Origin: an uncultured Lentisphaerota bacterium
GTDB lineage: Bacteria > Verrucomicrobiota > Kiritimatiellia > CAIQIC01
NCBI GenBank assembly: GCA_903889245.1
Contig: CAISWQ010000044.1
Location: forward strand, 62,001-126,000
Direction of reading: 5' to 3'
Length of the DNA stretch: 64,000 nucleotides
The position numbers were made by a program, and so were the translations under genes. Under the pieces are notes generated by a model. That model saw nothing but the letters and a program-made list of their open reading frames with translations, did no database searches and was not told the origin of the DNA. Positions 51,528 to 60,494 of this stretch are shown here, piece by piece. The stretch's first letter is position 1. The number at the start of each line of letters is the position of its first letter.

Positions 51528-52406
51528 ATGAAGAAAATCGCCATACTTGGTTTGGGCCTGATGGGCGGGGCGCTGGGGCTGGCGCTGAAGGCGCGCGGCG
51601 GCTGCCAGGCCGTCACGGCCTACGCGCGGCGCGAGGCGACGCGCCTCGAGGCGCTGCGGCTCAAGGCGGTGGACGCCGTGTTCAGCGACCCGGCCGAGGC
51701 CGTGCAGGGCGCCGACCTCGCGATCCTCTGCGTGCCGGTCTTCTCGATGCAGGCGCTGGCGGCGGCGGCGCGGCCGGGGCTCAAGCCCGGCTGCCTTGTC
51801 ACCGATGTCGGCAGTACAAAAGCCTTGCTGACGGAGCAAATCCGTCTATCGTTGCGCGGCTCCGGGGCCGTGTTCGTCGGCAGCCATCCGATCGCGGGTT
51901 CCGAGCAGCAGGGGCTGGAGGCGGCGCGGGCCGACCTGTATGCGGGCGCGGTGACGATCATCACGCGCGACGGCAGCGAGCCGCCGGACGCCCTCGAACG
52001 CGTGAGCCAGTTCTGGCGGGGCGTGGGCTCGGTGGTGCGCGTGATGGCGCCCGCGGAGCACGACCGGATCATGGCGCGGACCAGCCATCTGCCGCACGTC
52101 GCGGCGGCGCTGGTCGCGGCGACGGTTGGGCGCGAGCAGGCCGCGGCGCAGGTCGGCGCGTTTTGCGGGCCGGGCTTCCGCGACGTGACGCGCGTGGCCG
52201 AGGGCTCACCGGATGTCTGGATGGATATTTTGCAGAGTAATCGCCCGGCGGTCGCCGCGGAGTTGCGGCAGTTGAAGATACGGTTGGAAGCGGTACTGGC
52301 GGCGCTGGAAGGCGGCGACGACGACGCGGTGCGGCAGTTCCTCGAAGAGGGCCGTGCCGCGCGCCGCGCGCTGCGGGACAAGCATAATTTGAGAGGTGAA
52401 GTATGA
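51528..52406 (+). CDS. tyrA: Prephenate dehydrogenase
   Basis: 292-residue NAD-dependent dehydrogenase converting prephenate to 4-hydroxyphenylpyruvate (or arogenate to tyrosine). KIAILGLGLMGGALGLALKARG is the Rossmann motif, VTDVGSTKALL and FVGSHPIAGSEQQGLEAA the prephenate-site motif, and MARTSHLPHVAAALVA the C-terminal helical region. There is no chorismate mutase or ACT domain. ATGA overlap with aroA. Confidence 0.95.
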   Translation: MKKIAILGLGLMGGALGLALKARGGCQAVTAYARREATRLEALRLKAVDAVFSDPAEAVQGADLAILCVPVFSMQALAAAARPGLKPGCLVTDVGSTKALLTEQIRLSLRGSGAVFVGSHPIAGSEQQGLEAARADLYAGAVTIITRDGSEPPDALERVSQFWRGVGSVVRVMAPAEHDRIMARTSHLPHVAAALVAATVGREQAAAQVGAFCGPGFRDVTRVAEGSPDVWMDILQSNRPAVAAELRQLKIRLEAVLAALEGGDDDAVRQFLEEGRAARRALRDKHNLRGEV

Positions 52407-53728
52407 GCCAAGTGACCCAATCCGTGATCGTGCATCCGGCGAAAACGTTCGGCGGGCACCTGAAGCAGCCGCCGGGCGATAAGAGCATTTCGCACCGCAT
52501 CGCGATGCTCTCCGCGCTCGCCGATGGCGAGACGGTGGTGAAAAATTTCCTGCCGAGCGAGGACTGCGTGAACACGCTGCGCGCCATGGAGGCCATCGGC
52601 GCGCGCACACACTCGAACGACGCGGGCGACTTGGTCATCCACGGCACCGCCGGCAAGGCGATGGAGCCGGCGAATCCGCTCGATGTGGGCAACTCCGGGA
52701 CGAGCATGCGCCTGCTGGCGGGCTTGTTCGCGGGTTTTCCGATCAAGGTCGAGATGACCGGCGATGAATCGCTGCGTTCCCGCCCGATGAGTCGCATCCA
52801 GGCGCCGCTTGAGCAGATGGGCGCGAGAATCGAGCTGCTCGGCGAGAACAACTGCGCGCCGCTGCGCATCACCGGCGGCAACCTCAAGGGCATCACCTAC
52901 GCGCTGCCGATGGCGTCGGCGCAGGTCAAGAGCTGCGTGTTGCTTGCCACGCTCTACGCCGAAGGCACCACGGTCGTCGTCGAACCGCGGCCGACGCGCG
53001 ACCATACCGAGCGGCTGCTCCAGTCGCTCGGCGTGCCCATGACAGTCGAGGGCTTGCGGATCACGCTGAACGGTTTCGGCGCCAAGGGCCCGACGCTGTC
53101 CGCGCGCGAGTGGACCATCCCCGGCGACTTCTCGTCGCTCGCGTTCTGGATGGTCGCCGCCGCCGCGCGGCCCGGGTCACACCTCAAGCTCGACCATGTC
53201 GGCGTCAACCCGCGCCGTACCGCGCTGCTGGACGTGCTCCAGCGGATGGGCGCCAAGGTTTCCATCACGCCCGAAAAAAATTCGGATGCCGAGCCGATCG
53301 GCAAGATCACTATCGAGGGCGTCGGTCTGCGCGGCACCGCGGTCGGCGGTGACGAGATTCCGAACCTGATTGACGAGTTACCCGTGATTGCCGCCGCCGG
53401 GGCGCTGGCCGAGGGTGAGACGGTCATCCGCGACGCCGCCGAGTTGCGCGTCAAGGAGTCGGACCGCATCGCGGCCATGGCCGCGAACATGAAGCTGCTG
53501 GGTGTGGACGTAGAGGAGCGGCCCGACGGCATGGTGATCCGCGGTCCGGCCCGGCTCAAAATCAGCGGCGGCGTCCGCAGTTACGGCGACCATCGCATCG
53601 CGATGGCGATGGCCGTGCTTGCGCTGTCCGCGCCGGAGCCGGTCTGCATCAATAACGTCGCCTGCGTGCAAACCTCCTACCCCCATTTCTGGTCGGATCT
53701 CAAGACGCTTGGCGGCCATGTCGAATAA
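52403..53728 (+). CDS. aroA: 3-phosphoshikimate 1-carboxyvinyltransferase (EPSP synthase)
   Basis: 441 residues. It joins shikimate-3-phosphate and phosphoenolpyruvate in the shikimate pathway. GDKSISHRIAMLSALADGE, DVGNSGTSMRLLAG, RVKESDRIAAMAANMKLLG and YGDHRIAMAMAVLAL are all present. It is translated with tyrA (ATGA overlap), and its end overlaps cmk by 11 bp. Confidence 0.97.
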   Translation: MSQVTQSVIVHPAKTFGGHLKQPPGDKSISHRIAMLSALADGETVVKNFLPSEDCVNTLRAMEAIGARTHSNDAGDLVIHGTAGKAMEPANPLDVGNSGTSMRLLAGLFAGFPIKVEMTGDESLRSRPMSRIQAPLEQMGARIELLGENNCAPLRITGGNLKGITYALPMASAQVKSCVLLATLYAEGTTVVVEPRPTRDHTERLLQSLGVPMTVEGLRITLNGFGAKGPTLSAREWTIPGDFSSLAFWMVAAAARPGSHLKLDHVGVNPRRTALLDVLQRMGAKVSITPEKNSDAEPIGKITIEGVGLRGTAVGGDEIPNLIDELPVIAAAGALAEGETVIRDAAELRVKESDRIAAMAANMKLLGVDVEERPDGMVIRGPARLKISGGVRSYGDHRIAMAMAVLALSAPEPVCINNVACVQTSYPHFWSDLKTLGGHVE

Positions 53729-54404
53729 ACCGGTCATCGTGGTCGCGATTGATGGCCCCGCCGCTTCGGGCAAATCCACCGTCGCACGCCAGACGGCGCA
53801 GGCGCTCGGCTGGCTCTACGTGGACTCCGGCGCACTTTACCGCGGCCTGACGTGGAAGGCGCTCCGCGAAAATGTGGAGACCACCAAGCCAGCCGACGTG
53901 GTCGCGCTGGTGCCCCGCTTGCAATGGGAATTTTTCGACGACGCCCGCGCGATCCGTTTCACCATTGATGGCGAAGACCCCGGTCAGCAGCTCCGTTCCG
54001 AATTGGTCCGGGAAGCCGTCAGCGACATCGCTGCTGTGCCCGAAGTCCGCCTGTTCATTGTCGCCGAGTTGCGTAAGATGACCGCCTTCGGGTCGCTCGT
54101 CATGGAAGGCCGCGACATTGGCTCGGTGGTCTTTCCGGATACGCCGTTCAAGTTCTACCTCGACGCCAATCCCGTCGAGCGCGCGCGCCGCCGTGCCGCC
54201 GAGCTCGCGCAAGTCGAGGGCCGTGGTGATGTGCAGCAGGTGCTCTCCTCGCTGACGCGCCGCGACCAGAAGGACAGCGGCCGCAAGACTGCGCCGTTGC
54301 AAATCCCGCTTGGCGCGCGCGTGATTGACTCGACGCAGATGCCGATCGCCGACGTGGTCGCGCTGATCCTTGGCGAGCTGCGCCAGGCGGGGGCTGCGCC
54401 ATGA
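53718..54404 (+). CDS. cmk: Cytidylate kinase
   Basis: 228 residues; phosphorylates CMP/dCMP. VVAIDGPAASGKSTVARQTAQALG is the P-loop, YVDSGALYRGLTWKAL and VMEGRDIGSVVFPDTPFKFYLDA are family motifs, and RDQKDSGRKTAPLQ is the LID region. The ATG at 53718 lies inside the aroA end. Confidence 0.96.
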   Translation: MSNKPVIVVAIDGPAASGKSTVARQTAQALGWLYVDSGALYRGLTWKALRENVETTKPADVVALVPRLQWEFFDDARAIRFTIDGEDPGQQLRSELVREAVSDIAAVPEVRLFIVAELRKMTAFGSLVMEGRDIGSVVFPDTPFKFYLDANPVERARRRAAELAQVEGRGDVQQVLSSLTRRDQKDSGRKTAPLQIPLGARVIDSTQMPIADVVALILGELRQAGAAP

Positions 54405-55042
54405 GGATGCTGAAAGAGGACCCCAGCCAACCCATGTATAACGTGGCCCGCCGCTCGCTCAAGCTGGGCCTGCTGCTCTGGAACCGGTTTACGTCGCGTG
54501 GTTCCGAAAACATCCCGGCCACCGGCGGTTGCATTGTCTGCGCCAACCATGCCAGCTTCCTCGATCCGCCGATCGTCGGCGCCGGCGTTCGCCACCGCCA
54601 CGTCCGCTTCATGGCGCGTGACACACTCTCCCACAATTCCTTTCTCGGCTGGTGGTTCCCGCGCATCGGCATCATTTCGCTGGATCGGAGCCGTGGCGAT
54701 ATCAGCGCGCTGCGCAGCGCCATCCAGACGCTGAAAAGCGGCGCGGTCGTCGGCCTGTTTCCCGAAGGCACGCGCTCGCCCGACGGCACCTTGCAGGAAC
54801 CCAAGGGCGGCATCGGGTTTTTGATTGCGAAGGCCGGCGTACCGGTCGTGCCCGCTTACATCAGTGGCAGTTTCCGCGCCTATCCCAAAGGCGCGCGCTT
54901 CATCCGCCCCCACAAGGTTTCCATTGTCTTCGGCGCGCCGATCCAGCCGGCGGAATATGCCGCGCTGGCCAAGGAAGACGATGGCTACACCAAGATCGCC
55001 CGGTTCATCATGAGGCGTATCGCCGCGCTCCAGCCGCAGTGA
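54401..55042 (+). CDS. plsC: 1-acyl-sn-glycerol-3-phosphate acyltransferase
   Basis: 213 residues. It makes phosphatidic acid at the membrane. NHASFLD is the HX4D catalytic motif, LFPEGTRSPDGT the second, and VPVVPAYISGS the third. ATGA overlap with cmk. The order aroA-cmk-plsC is common in bacteria. Confidence 0.95.
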   Translation: MRMLKEDPSQPMYNVARRSLKLGLLLWNRFTSRGSENIPATGGCIVCANHASFLDPPIVGAGVRHRHVRFMARDTLSHNSFLGWWFPRIGIISLDRSRGDISALRSAIQTLKSGAVVGLFPEGTRSPDGTLQEPKGGIGFLIAKAGVPVVPAYISGSFRAYPKGARFIRPHKVSIVFGAPIQPAEYAALAKEDDGYTKIARFIMRRIAALQPQ

Positions 55043-55044
55043 GT

Positions 55045-55122
55045 TTCCAAGGTTTGGAAGCGCGGATCCCCACTTTTCCCGAACCTTGGACAAGCGCGCG
55101 GCCGGCTTTCCAAGCCCTGGAA
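55045..55122. repeat. Phased palindrome array P8 (3 units)
   Basis: Centres 55052, 55084 and 55115 (32 and 31 bp apart), beginning just after the plsC stop, between convergent genes. Confidence 0.9.
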
Positions 55123-55137
55123 AACGCCGCTGCGGCT

Positions 55138-56085
55138 TCAGGTCAGCGGGCGGGCATAGTAGGGATAGCGGGCTGCGTCGGCGCCGGGCGCGATGTACTT
55201 CCAGCGTTTGTACATCCAGAGCCACTGCCCGGGATAGGCGCGGACGGCCCGCTCAATCATCGCGGCGGTACGTTGCGTGAGCGCGGCGACGGTGGCGGCC
55301 TCGTCGCCGCCCGGCGGAATGGGAGCGGGAGTGAAAGCGCCGGTCGAGACCATACGATAGCGCCCGTCCGGCTGCGGCAGACAGAAGCCGAAGAAAAACT
55401 GCGCGCCAGTTTTGAGTCCGAGCAGGGAGCCGGCGGCGGAGACCGGCGTCGGCAGGCCGAAGAAGTCCACGAACAGCCCACCCTCGGCCGGCAGAGTGTT
55501 CTGGTCGAGCAGTAGCGCGATCTTGTGGCCGGAGCGCAACGCGCGCAATAGATGCCGCACGGCGCCCTGCCGCGGAATGATCTGCTGGCCGTTGTCGGTG
55601 CGAATCCTCTGGAAGAGTTCGTCCACGATAGGATTCGCCAGCGGCATCGCGACGCTCACCAGCGGATAACCGCGCAAACTCACCGACTGCCCCAACAACT
55701 CCCAATTACCCATGTGCGCGGTGACGCCGACGGTGGCGCGGTGATGCCAGAGCGGCTCCATCGAGGGTTCGAAATCAACCCAACGCTCGACACGCGCAGC
55801 GGTCTGTTTCGCGAACCAGAAGATGTCGAGCAGCATCAGCGCGAAAGTACGGAACGACTCGCGGAGGATAGTCCGCTTCTCCGTGGGCGTGAGGGTGGCG
55901 CCATAGGCCACATCAAGATTGGCCAACCCGATGCGCCGTTCGCGGCGCGCAAAGAGCCACGCCATGGCGGCGAGTCCGCGCGCCAGTGCCAGCACAACGC
56001 CACGCGGCAGCGGTGGAATGACGAACAGGCCCAGTTTGCACAGGCCCAGCTCGATCTTGGTGCGCCATGGCGGTGATTGCTTCAT
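55138..56085 (-). CDS. Lipid A biosynthesis acyltransferase (LpxL/LpxM/HtrB family)
   Basis: 315 residues with one N-terminal hydrophobic segment. VTAHMGNWELLGQSVSLRGYPL is the family HX4E catalytic motif, and DQNTLPAEGGLFVDFFGLPTP and WLWMYKRWKY are also typical. It adds a secondary acyl chain to lipid A, implying a Gram-negative LPS. The ATG at 56085 is chosen because the longer frame overlaps the phosphatase gene and has no family features; no good ribosome site is seen. Confidence 0.9.
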   Translation of the reverse strand: MKQSPPWRTKIELGLCKLGLFVIPPLPRGVVLALARGLAAMAWLFARRERRIGLANLDVAYGATLTPTEKRTILRESFRTFALMLLDIFWFAKQTAARVERWVDFEPSMEPLWHHRATVGVTAHMGNWELLGQSVSLRGYPLVSVAMPLANPIVDELFQRIRTDNGQQIIPRQGAVRHLLRALRSGHKIALLLDQNTLPAEGGLFVDFFGLPTPVSAAGSLLGLKTGAQFFFGFCLPQPDGRYRMVSTGAFTPAPIPPGGDEAATVAALTQRTAAMIERAVRAYPGQWLWMYKRWKYIAPGADAARYPYYARPLT

Positions 56086-56134
56086 GTGCGGGCGGCGACT
56101 ATGGCAAGCGAGCCGGGAAAGCGCAAGGCGCAGC

Positions 56135-56812
56135 TCACGCCGGCGCGAGGTCGGCGAGCAGCGCGAACGCGTGAGCGAGGTCGGCGGCAATCCAATTGGC
56201 GCCGGCGGTACGCAGCCGGGCCGCGTCGAACGTGCTGGTGATGCCGAGGCAGCGGCAGCCGGCGGCCCGGCCGGCCTGCAGGCCACTCGGCGCATCCTCG
56301 ACCACGAGGCAGTCGGCGGGCTTGACGCCAATCCGTTCCGCGGCCAGCAGGAAAATATCCGGATACGGTTTCTTGCGCTGAACATCGCCGCCGGTGATCG
56401 CGGCATCGAACCGGCTCTCCGGCAGCTTGATCGCCGCAAGGTTGCCGTGGAGTTTGACGCGGTCGGCGCTGGTCGCGAGCGCGAGCTTCAGGCCGCGTGT
56501 GCGCGCCGCCGCGACAAACTCGTGCGCACCGGGCAACGGCTGCAGGCGGTCGGGGATAAGCTGGAGATAGATTTCGTAGGTCCGGTCCTTGTCCACGCCC
56601 GGCTGGAGCTTGACGCCGTACTTTTCCGCGACGCCACCGAGGAAGCGCTCCTCGCCGGTGCCGATGAACGGATGGAAATCCGCGGCGGTGGCGGGTGCGC
56701 CGTACTTTTCGCGAAACATCAGCCCGGCGGCCTCGGCGATCAACGGCTCGGAATCGCAGAGCACGCCATCCATATCGAAGATCACGCCGCGGATCGGGGC
56801 AGAGGTCGTCAT
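56135..56812 (-). CDS. HAD-family phosphatase (beta-phosphoglucomutase-like)
   Basis: 225-residue HAD hydrolase, subfamily I with a helical cap. VIFDMDGVLCDSE is motif I with the nucleophile Asp, LALATSADRVKLHG motif II, KKPYPDIFLLAAERIGV motif III with Lys, and VVEDAPSGLQAGRAAG motif IV. Phosphoglycolate or sugar phosphate are possible substrates. The start overlaps the preceding gene as ATGA. Confidence 0.92.
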   Translation of the reverse strand: MTTSAPIRGVIFDMDGVLCDSEPLIAEAAGLMFREKYGAPATAADFHPFIGTGEERFLGGVAEKYGVKLQPGVDKDRTYEIYLQLIPDRLQPLPGAHEFVAAARTRGLKLALATSADRVKLHGNLAAIKLPESRFDAAITGGDVQRKKPYPDIFLLAAERIGVKPADCLVVEDAPSGLQAGRAAGCRCLGITSTFDAARLRTAGANWIAADLAHAFALLADLAPA

Positions 56813-57147
56813 GGGGTTTTTATATCGCACGCCCGGCCGCCGTCGTGCAAAGGAAATCTGCGTCGCAGACCGCGCAACAGCGCGGCGGCCAGCAGCAGGA
56901 TGGGCGCGACGACGATAGCGCCGAGATAGGCGCAGATATAGGTGGCGCCCAACGCGGCGGCAGTAGCGCGCCCGATGGTCGCGTCGGTCGGCGCGCCGGA
57001 GAGGATCGTGGTGTGCTCGCGCCAACCCAACGCATGGATGATGGCAAAGCCGAGCAACATCACGAGGGCGCGCGCGGCCAGGCCGGCGGGCGTGGTCAGC
57101 GGCGCGTTGAGCCAGCGCCAGGCTTGCTTGAGCAGCCCTGTTTTCAT
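56809..57147 (-). CDS. Small membrane protein, unknown
   Basis: 112 residues with three hydrophobic stretches (LAARALVMLLGFAIIHALGW; ATAAALGATYICAYLGAIVV; APILLLAAALLRGL). No family recognised. It is tied by ATGA overlaps to genes on both sides (HAD phosphatase and the 393-residue protein), so its translation is coupled to theirs and it is likely real. Confidence 0.72.
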   Translation of the reverse strand: MKTGLLKQAWRWLNAPLTTPAGLAARALVMLLGFAIIHALGWREHTTILSGAPTDATIGRATAAALGATYICAYLGAIVVAPILLLAAALLRGLRRRFPLHDGGRACDIKTP

Positions 57148-58325
57148 GGCCGCGCCTCCGCAATGCGCTGCCAGAGCGGACCGAGCACGCAAGCATAGAG
57201 CAGCGCGGCATCACCGACTTGGTTGCTCGCGGCATATTTCAAACGGCCGGCGCGGCGGATGGGAAAGGCGGCAAACTCGAGCGAGGTATGCAGGGCGCGC
57301 AGGAAGGCAGCGTCGCCAAAGGAGCTGGCGCCGATGAACGCCATGCCACTGCCACCGGCACTGGCCTCGATGACGGGGATGACCGCGCCGGAATCCACGT
57401 CCAGCGGACCGGTCCATGAGCGCGGCCACTCGCGCGACCAGCCGAAGCCGAGCAGCGTGCGGCCAAGTTCGCGGCGCGCGCGCCGATATTGGTCGGCGGC
57501 GAAGTCGGTATCCACCACGCGCAGCAGGTGCGCGACCATCCAGATGGTCGAGCCTTCCGGCCCGTCGAGCGGTTGCGCGCGTGTGGTGAAGCTGGAAATG
57601 AGCAGGCCGGTTTTGGGATCCGTGAGATTTTTCTTCGCGCCGTCCAGCCAGGTGCGGATGAAAGCCGAATGATCGGTGCCATCGAGGCGGTCGCCGGCGC
57701 GCAGCGCGGCCAGCGCAACGGCGTGATCGAACAGCCAGCCTTCGTCGGGATAGCTCTCGGCGAGCAGCCGCTCGCTGCGTTGCAGGCGTTCGAGGATGAC
57801 CGCGAGCCGCTCCCGCAGCAGTGGCCGATAGTCCTCCTTCTCCGCGACCAACCGGCGCGCGGCGAGCATTAGCGCGATCTCGCCATCCACGAACAGGCTG
57901 CGCAGCGGCTGCTGCACATAGGGCCGGCTGCGGGCGTAAGGCATCAGGAAAAAAAGCTGGCCGTGCGCGCGCTCCAGCCGCAGCGTCTCGGCGATGATCG
58001 TATCCATTACGCCCAGATAGTGCGCCTGTTGCGCCGGCTCGCGCAGCGCCATCTCGGCAAGCGACCAGACGAGGAAGGTACGCCCCATGAAGTCCCACTC
58101 CGCGTTGCTGCGGCGCATGCGCTCGATCTCGCGCTGCTTGAGCGCGGGGTCGGTCCAAAGCTGGAGATGCCGCGCGGCCAGTTCGCAGGCACGCGGCGCG
58201 AGACCGGTCACGGGGATATAGGCCGTGGCCTCCGGCACGAAGAACCAATGGAGACACGGCACCCAGAGCAGCGTCGCCAACATGAGGGCCGCAAGCATCA
58301 GCAACACCTGGCGCCAGCGTTGCAT
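57144..58325 (-). CDS. Membrane-anchored alpha-helical protein, unknown
   Basis: 393 residues. One N-terminal membrane anchor (LLMLAALMLATLLWVPCLHWFF) is followed by a helix-rich domain with repeats such as EWDFMGRTFLVWSLAEMALRE, YPDEGWLFDHAVALAALRAGD, DGPEGSTIWMVAHLLRVVD and AFIGASSFGDAAFLRALHTS. The pattern suggests an alpha/alpha toroid, possibly like linalool dehydratase-isomerase or glycan-processing toroids. No catalytic residues can be assigned. Confidence 0.7.
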   Translation of the reverse strand: MQRWRQVLLMLAALMLATLLWVPCLHWFFVPEATAYIPVTGLAPRACELAARHLQLWTDPALKQREIERMRRSNAEWDFMGRTFLVWSLAEMALREPAQQAHYLGVMDTIIAETLRLERAHGQLFFLMPYARSRPYVQQPLRSLFVDGEIALMLAARRLVAEKEDYRPLLRERLAVILERLQRSERLLAESYPDEGWLFDHAVALAALRAGDRLDGTDHSAFIRTWLDGAKKNLTDPKTGLLISSFTTRAQPLDGPEGSTIWMVAHLLRVVDTDFAADQYRRARRELGRTLLGFGWSREWPRSWTGPLDVDSGAVIPVIEASAGGSGMAFIGASSFGDAAFLRALHTSLEFAAFPIRRAGRLKYAASNQVGDAALLYACVLGPLWQRIAEARP

Positions 58326-58334
58326 CGCGTCCCT

Positions 58335-58982
58335 TCAGCGGAACTTGCCGAGGCCGGTGCCGAGGAAATAGCCGCCGAGGCACGCCAGCGCCAGTCCGCA
58401 CAGCAGGAACAAAATCATGTAGGCGCGCACCGGCAGAATCCGGCGGCCCGACGCGATCGCGGCGGCGACCAGGCTGTACCACACCAGGTCGGCGAGGATG
58501 TGGCCGGTATAAAACGCGCCCAGTCCCAGAGCGCCGCGCTTGAGCGCCAGCGAGACATAGGTGAGGCCGACCGTCGCCCACCACAGGCTCCAGAACGGAT
58601 TGGCCAGCGAGGTCAGGACGCCGGTGAGGATCGGCCCGCGCAGTGCGGCGCGGCGGTCGGGCGAGGTGGTCAGCGCCTCGAACACGGAATCGCGCGCGGT
58701 CGCCATCATGCGTACCCCCATGATTGCCAACAACGCGCCGCCCCCCACGCCCAGAATGCCTTGGAAAAGCGGACGCGTCAGCCAGTTGCCGAGACCGGCG
58801 ACCAGCGCCACGAGCAACGCGATCTCCAGCAGCGCATGGCCGAGCACGATCAACGGCCCGGCCCAGAAGCCGCGCTTGATGGTTTCGCTGATCGTTGCGG
58901 TCAGCACCGGCCCTGGCGCCAGCGCGCCGGAGAGCCCGACGACGAAGGCGGTGCCAAATAAGAACGCCAAACTGGAGGTCAT
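58335..58982 (-). CDS. LysE/RhtB-family exporter
   Basis: 215 residues with about six membrane helices. FVVGLSGALAPGPVLTATISETIKRG is the family N-terminal motif; GHALLEIALLVALVAGLG and TGVLTSLANPFWSLWW follow. It exports amino acids or similar metabolites. The upstream frame is palindrome array P9 read as protein, so the ATG at 58982 is used. Confidence 0.88.
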   Translation of the reverse strand: MTSSLAFLFGTAFVVGLSGALAPGPVLTATISETIKRGFWAGPLIVLGHALLEIALLVALVAGLGNWLTRPLFQGILGVGGGALLAIMGVRMMATARDSVFEALTTSPDRRAALRGPILTGVLTSLANPFWSLWWATVGLTYVSLALKRGALGLGAFYTGHILADLVWYSLVAAAIASGRRILPVRAYMILFLLCGLALACLGGYFLGTGLGKFR

Positions 58983-59014
58983 ACGCGGGAGCTTATACAG
59001 GCCCAGTGCCGGTT

Positions 59015-59092
59015 TTCCAAGAATTGGAAAGGCAGTCCGCCTGTTTTTCCAAGGTCTGGAACAGCGCACGGAAATTTTTCCCAGCTTTGGAA
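59015..59092. repeat. Phased palindrome array P9 (3 units)
   Basis: Centres 59022, 59054 and 59085 (32 and 31 bp apart) in the divergent region between the exporter and the ROK regulator. Confidence 0.9.
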
Positions 59093-59145
59093 AACACGGA
59101 CGGCGGCGGGCTTGTCGGCGGCGGGAGAGTTGCTATCATGCGGCC

Positions 59146-60405
59146 ATGAACGCAGTCAAAAAAGCAGCGCCGCTGCCCGCCTATTTCCGGCGGCGCATGA
59201 ACATGGAAAGTCTGCTGGCCTCGCGGCGCGTGCTGCGGCTGGTCTATGAAAAAGGTCCGCTGACCCAGGCGGAGGCGGCGCACGCGCTGGACCTCTCGCA
59301 GGGCGCGTGCAACCTGCACTTCCAACGGCTCGAATACGAGGGCCTGGTCCACGGCCAGCGGCTCGAACCCGAAGGTCGCGGCCGGCCGCGCTTCCGCTGG
59401 GAACTCTCGCGTCCGCAAAATGCGACCATCGGGCTGGTCTGCGATCCGCCGCACCTGTTCGTGCAGATGGAGGATTTCGCCGGGCAGAAACTGTTTTCGC
59501 AGGAAACCAATCTCAAGGGCTGCCGCGACCACACACAGGTGGCGGAAAAAATGTGCAGCCTTGTCCAGCGCGCCGTCACCGCGGCACAGGAGCGCGACCT
59601 GCGGCTGCGCTATGCCTTCGCCGCGTTGCCCGGTGTGCTCGACCCGAACAGCGGCGCCGTGCGGCGCGCGGTCAACTTCCCGGCACTCGACGGCCTCGAC
59701 GTGCAGGCGCTGCTGCGCGAAAAGTTCAATCTGCCCGCGCACGCCAACGGGCTGGGCGTCGCCTATTATTATGGCGAGGCCGCGGATATCCCCGCGCACC
59801 ACACCGCGCTGGTTATTTACTGGGACCTCGGCCTCGGCCTCGTGTTCGGACGCAACCGGCAGACCCTCACCGTGCAGGGCGGCGACCGGCACGGGCGCAT
59901 CCTCTCCGAGCTGGGGCACATCAGCATCGCCGCCGACGGCCCGCGGTGTCACTGCGGACAGCGCGGCTGCCTCGAGGCCTACGCGGGCGGCTGGGTGCTG
60001 CTGCAGCGCTTCGCCAAGTCTGGCGTCCAGACCTTGGAGGACCTCGCGCAACTGGCGACGGCCGGCAAAAACGGTGTGGATGCGGCGTTGCAAGAAGTCA
60101 CGCGCCTGCTCGGCCGCAACCTGGCGTGCGCCTTGCAGATGTTTGGCGTCACGGTGGTGCGCGTCACCGGCCCGCTTGCGCCGGTGTTTGCGCGCGGACA
60201 GGCGGCCTTCGTTGAAGGACTGGCGGAAGTCATCGGTGCCGAGCGTGCGGCCACCATCCAGGTCGCCGTCAGCCAGGACGTCAGCGACCGCCTGCTGCGT
60301 GGTGCAACGCGCGCCGCCCGGCGCGCCTTCATCTATCCCGACGAGTTTGCGCGGCTCTCGCGCGTCTCCAGCACCTTGCAAGGCCAGCTCCTCGCCGGCG
60401 GCTGA
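59146..60405 (+). CDS. ROK-family transcriptional regulator
   Basis: 419 residues. An N-terminal winged helix (RRVLRLVYEKGPLTQAEAAHALDLSQGACN, residues about 27-60) is followed by a ROK sugar-kinase-like domain with the zinc motif C-H-C-G-Q-R-G-C-L-E-A-Y. Members such as NagC and XylR repress sugar genes and release DNA when the sugar binds. The kinase nucleotide motif is weak, so it is a regulator. It precedes the ROK kinase operon and a palindromic site (60441-60460) lies between them. Confidence 0.9.
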   Translation: MNAVKKAAPLPAYFRRRMNMESLLASRRVLRLVYEKGPLTQAEAAHALDLSQGACNLHFQRLEYEGLVHGQRLEPEGRGRPRFRWELSRPQNATIGLVCDPPHLFVQMEDFAGQKLFSQETNLKGCRDHTQVAEKMCSLVQRAVTAAQERDLRLRYAFAALPGVLDPNSGAVRRAVNFPALDGLDVQALLREKFNLPAHANGLGVAYYYGEAADIPAHHTALVIYWDLGLGLVFGRNRQTLTVQGGDRHGRILSELGHISIAADGPRCHCGQRGCLEAYAGGWVLLQRFAKSGVQTLEDLAQLATAGKNGVDAALQEVTRLLGRNLACALQMFGVTVVRVTGPLAPVFARGQAAFVEGLAEVIGAERAATIQVAVSQDVSDRLLRGATRAARRAFIYPDEFARLSRVSSTLQGQLLAGG

Positions 60406-60440
60406 AGTTTGGCCCTGCCTTACGCGTCAGGCTGATTATT

Positions 60441-60460
60441 AATATTGCCCAGGCAAAATT
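60441..60460 (+). promoter_or_regulatory. Candidate ROK-regulator operator
   Basis: AATATTGCC-ca-GGCAAAATT, an 8-of-9 inverted repeat in an unusually AT-rich stretch 35 bp before the next ATG, with TATATT just downstream that could serve as -10. Position and symmetry suit a repressor site. Confidence 0.5.
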
Positions 60461-60494
60461 ATATTGCTAGTTTCTCCTGTCCACAGGAGCAGAT

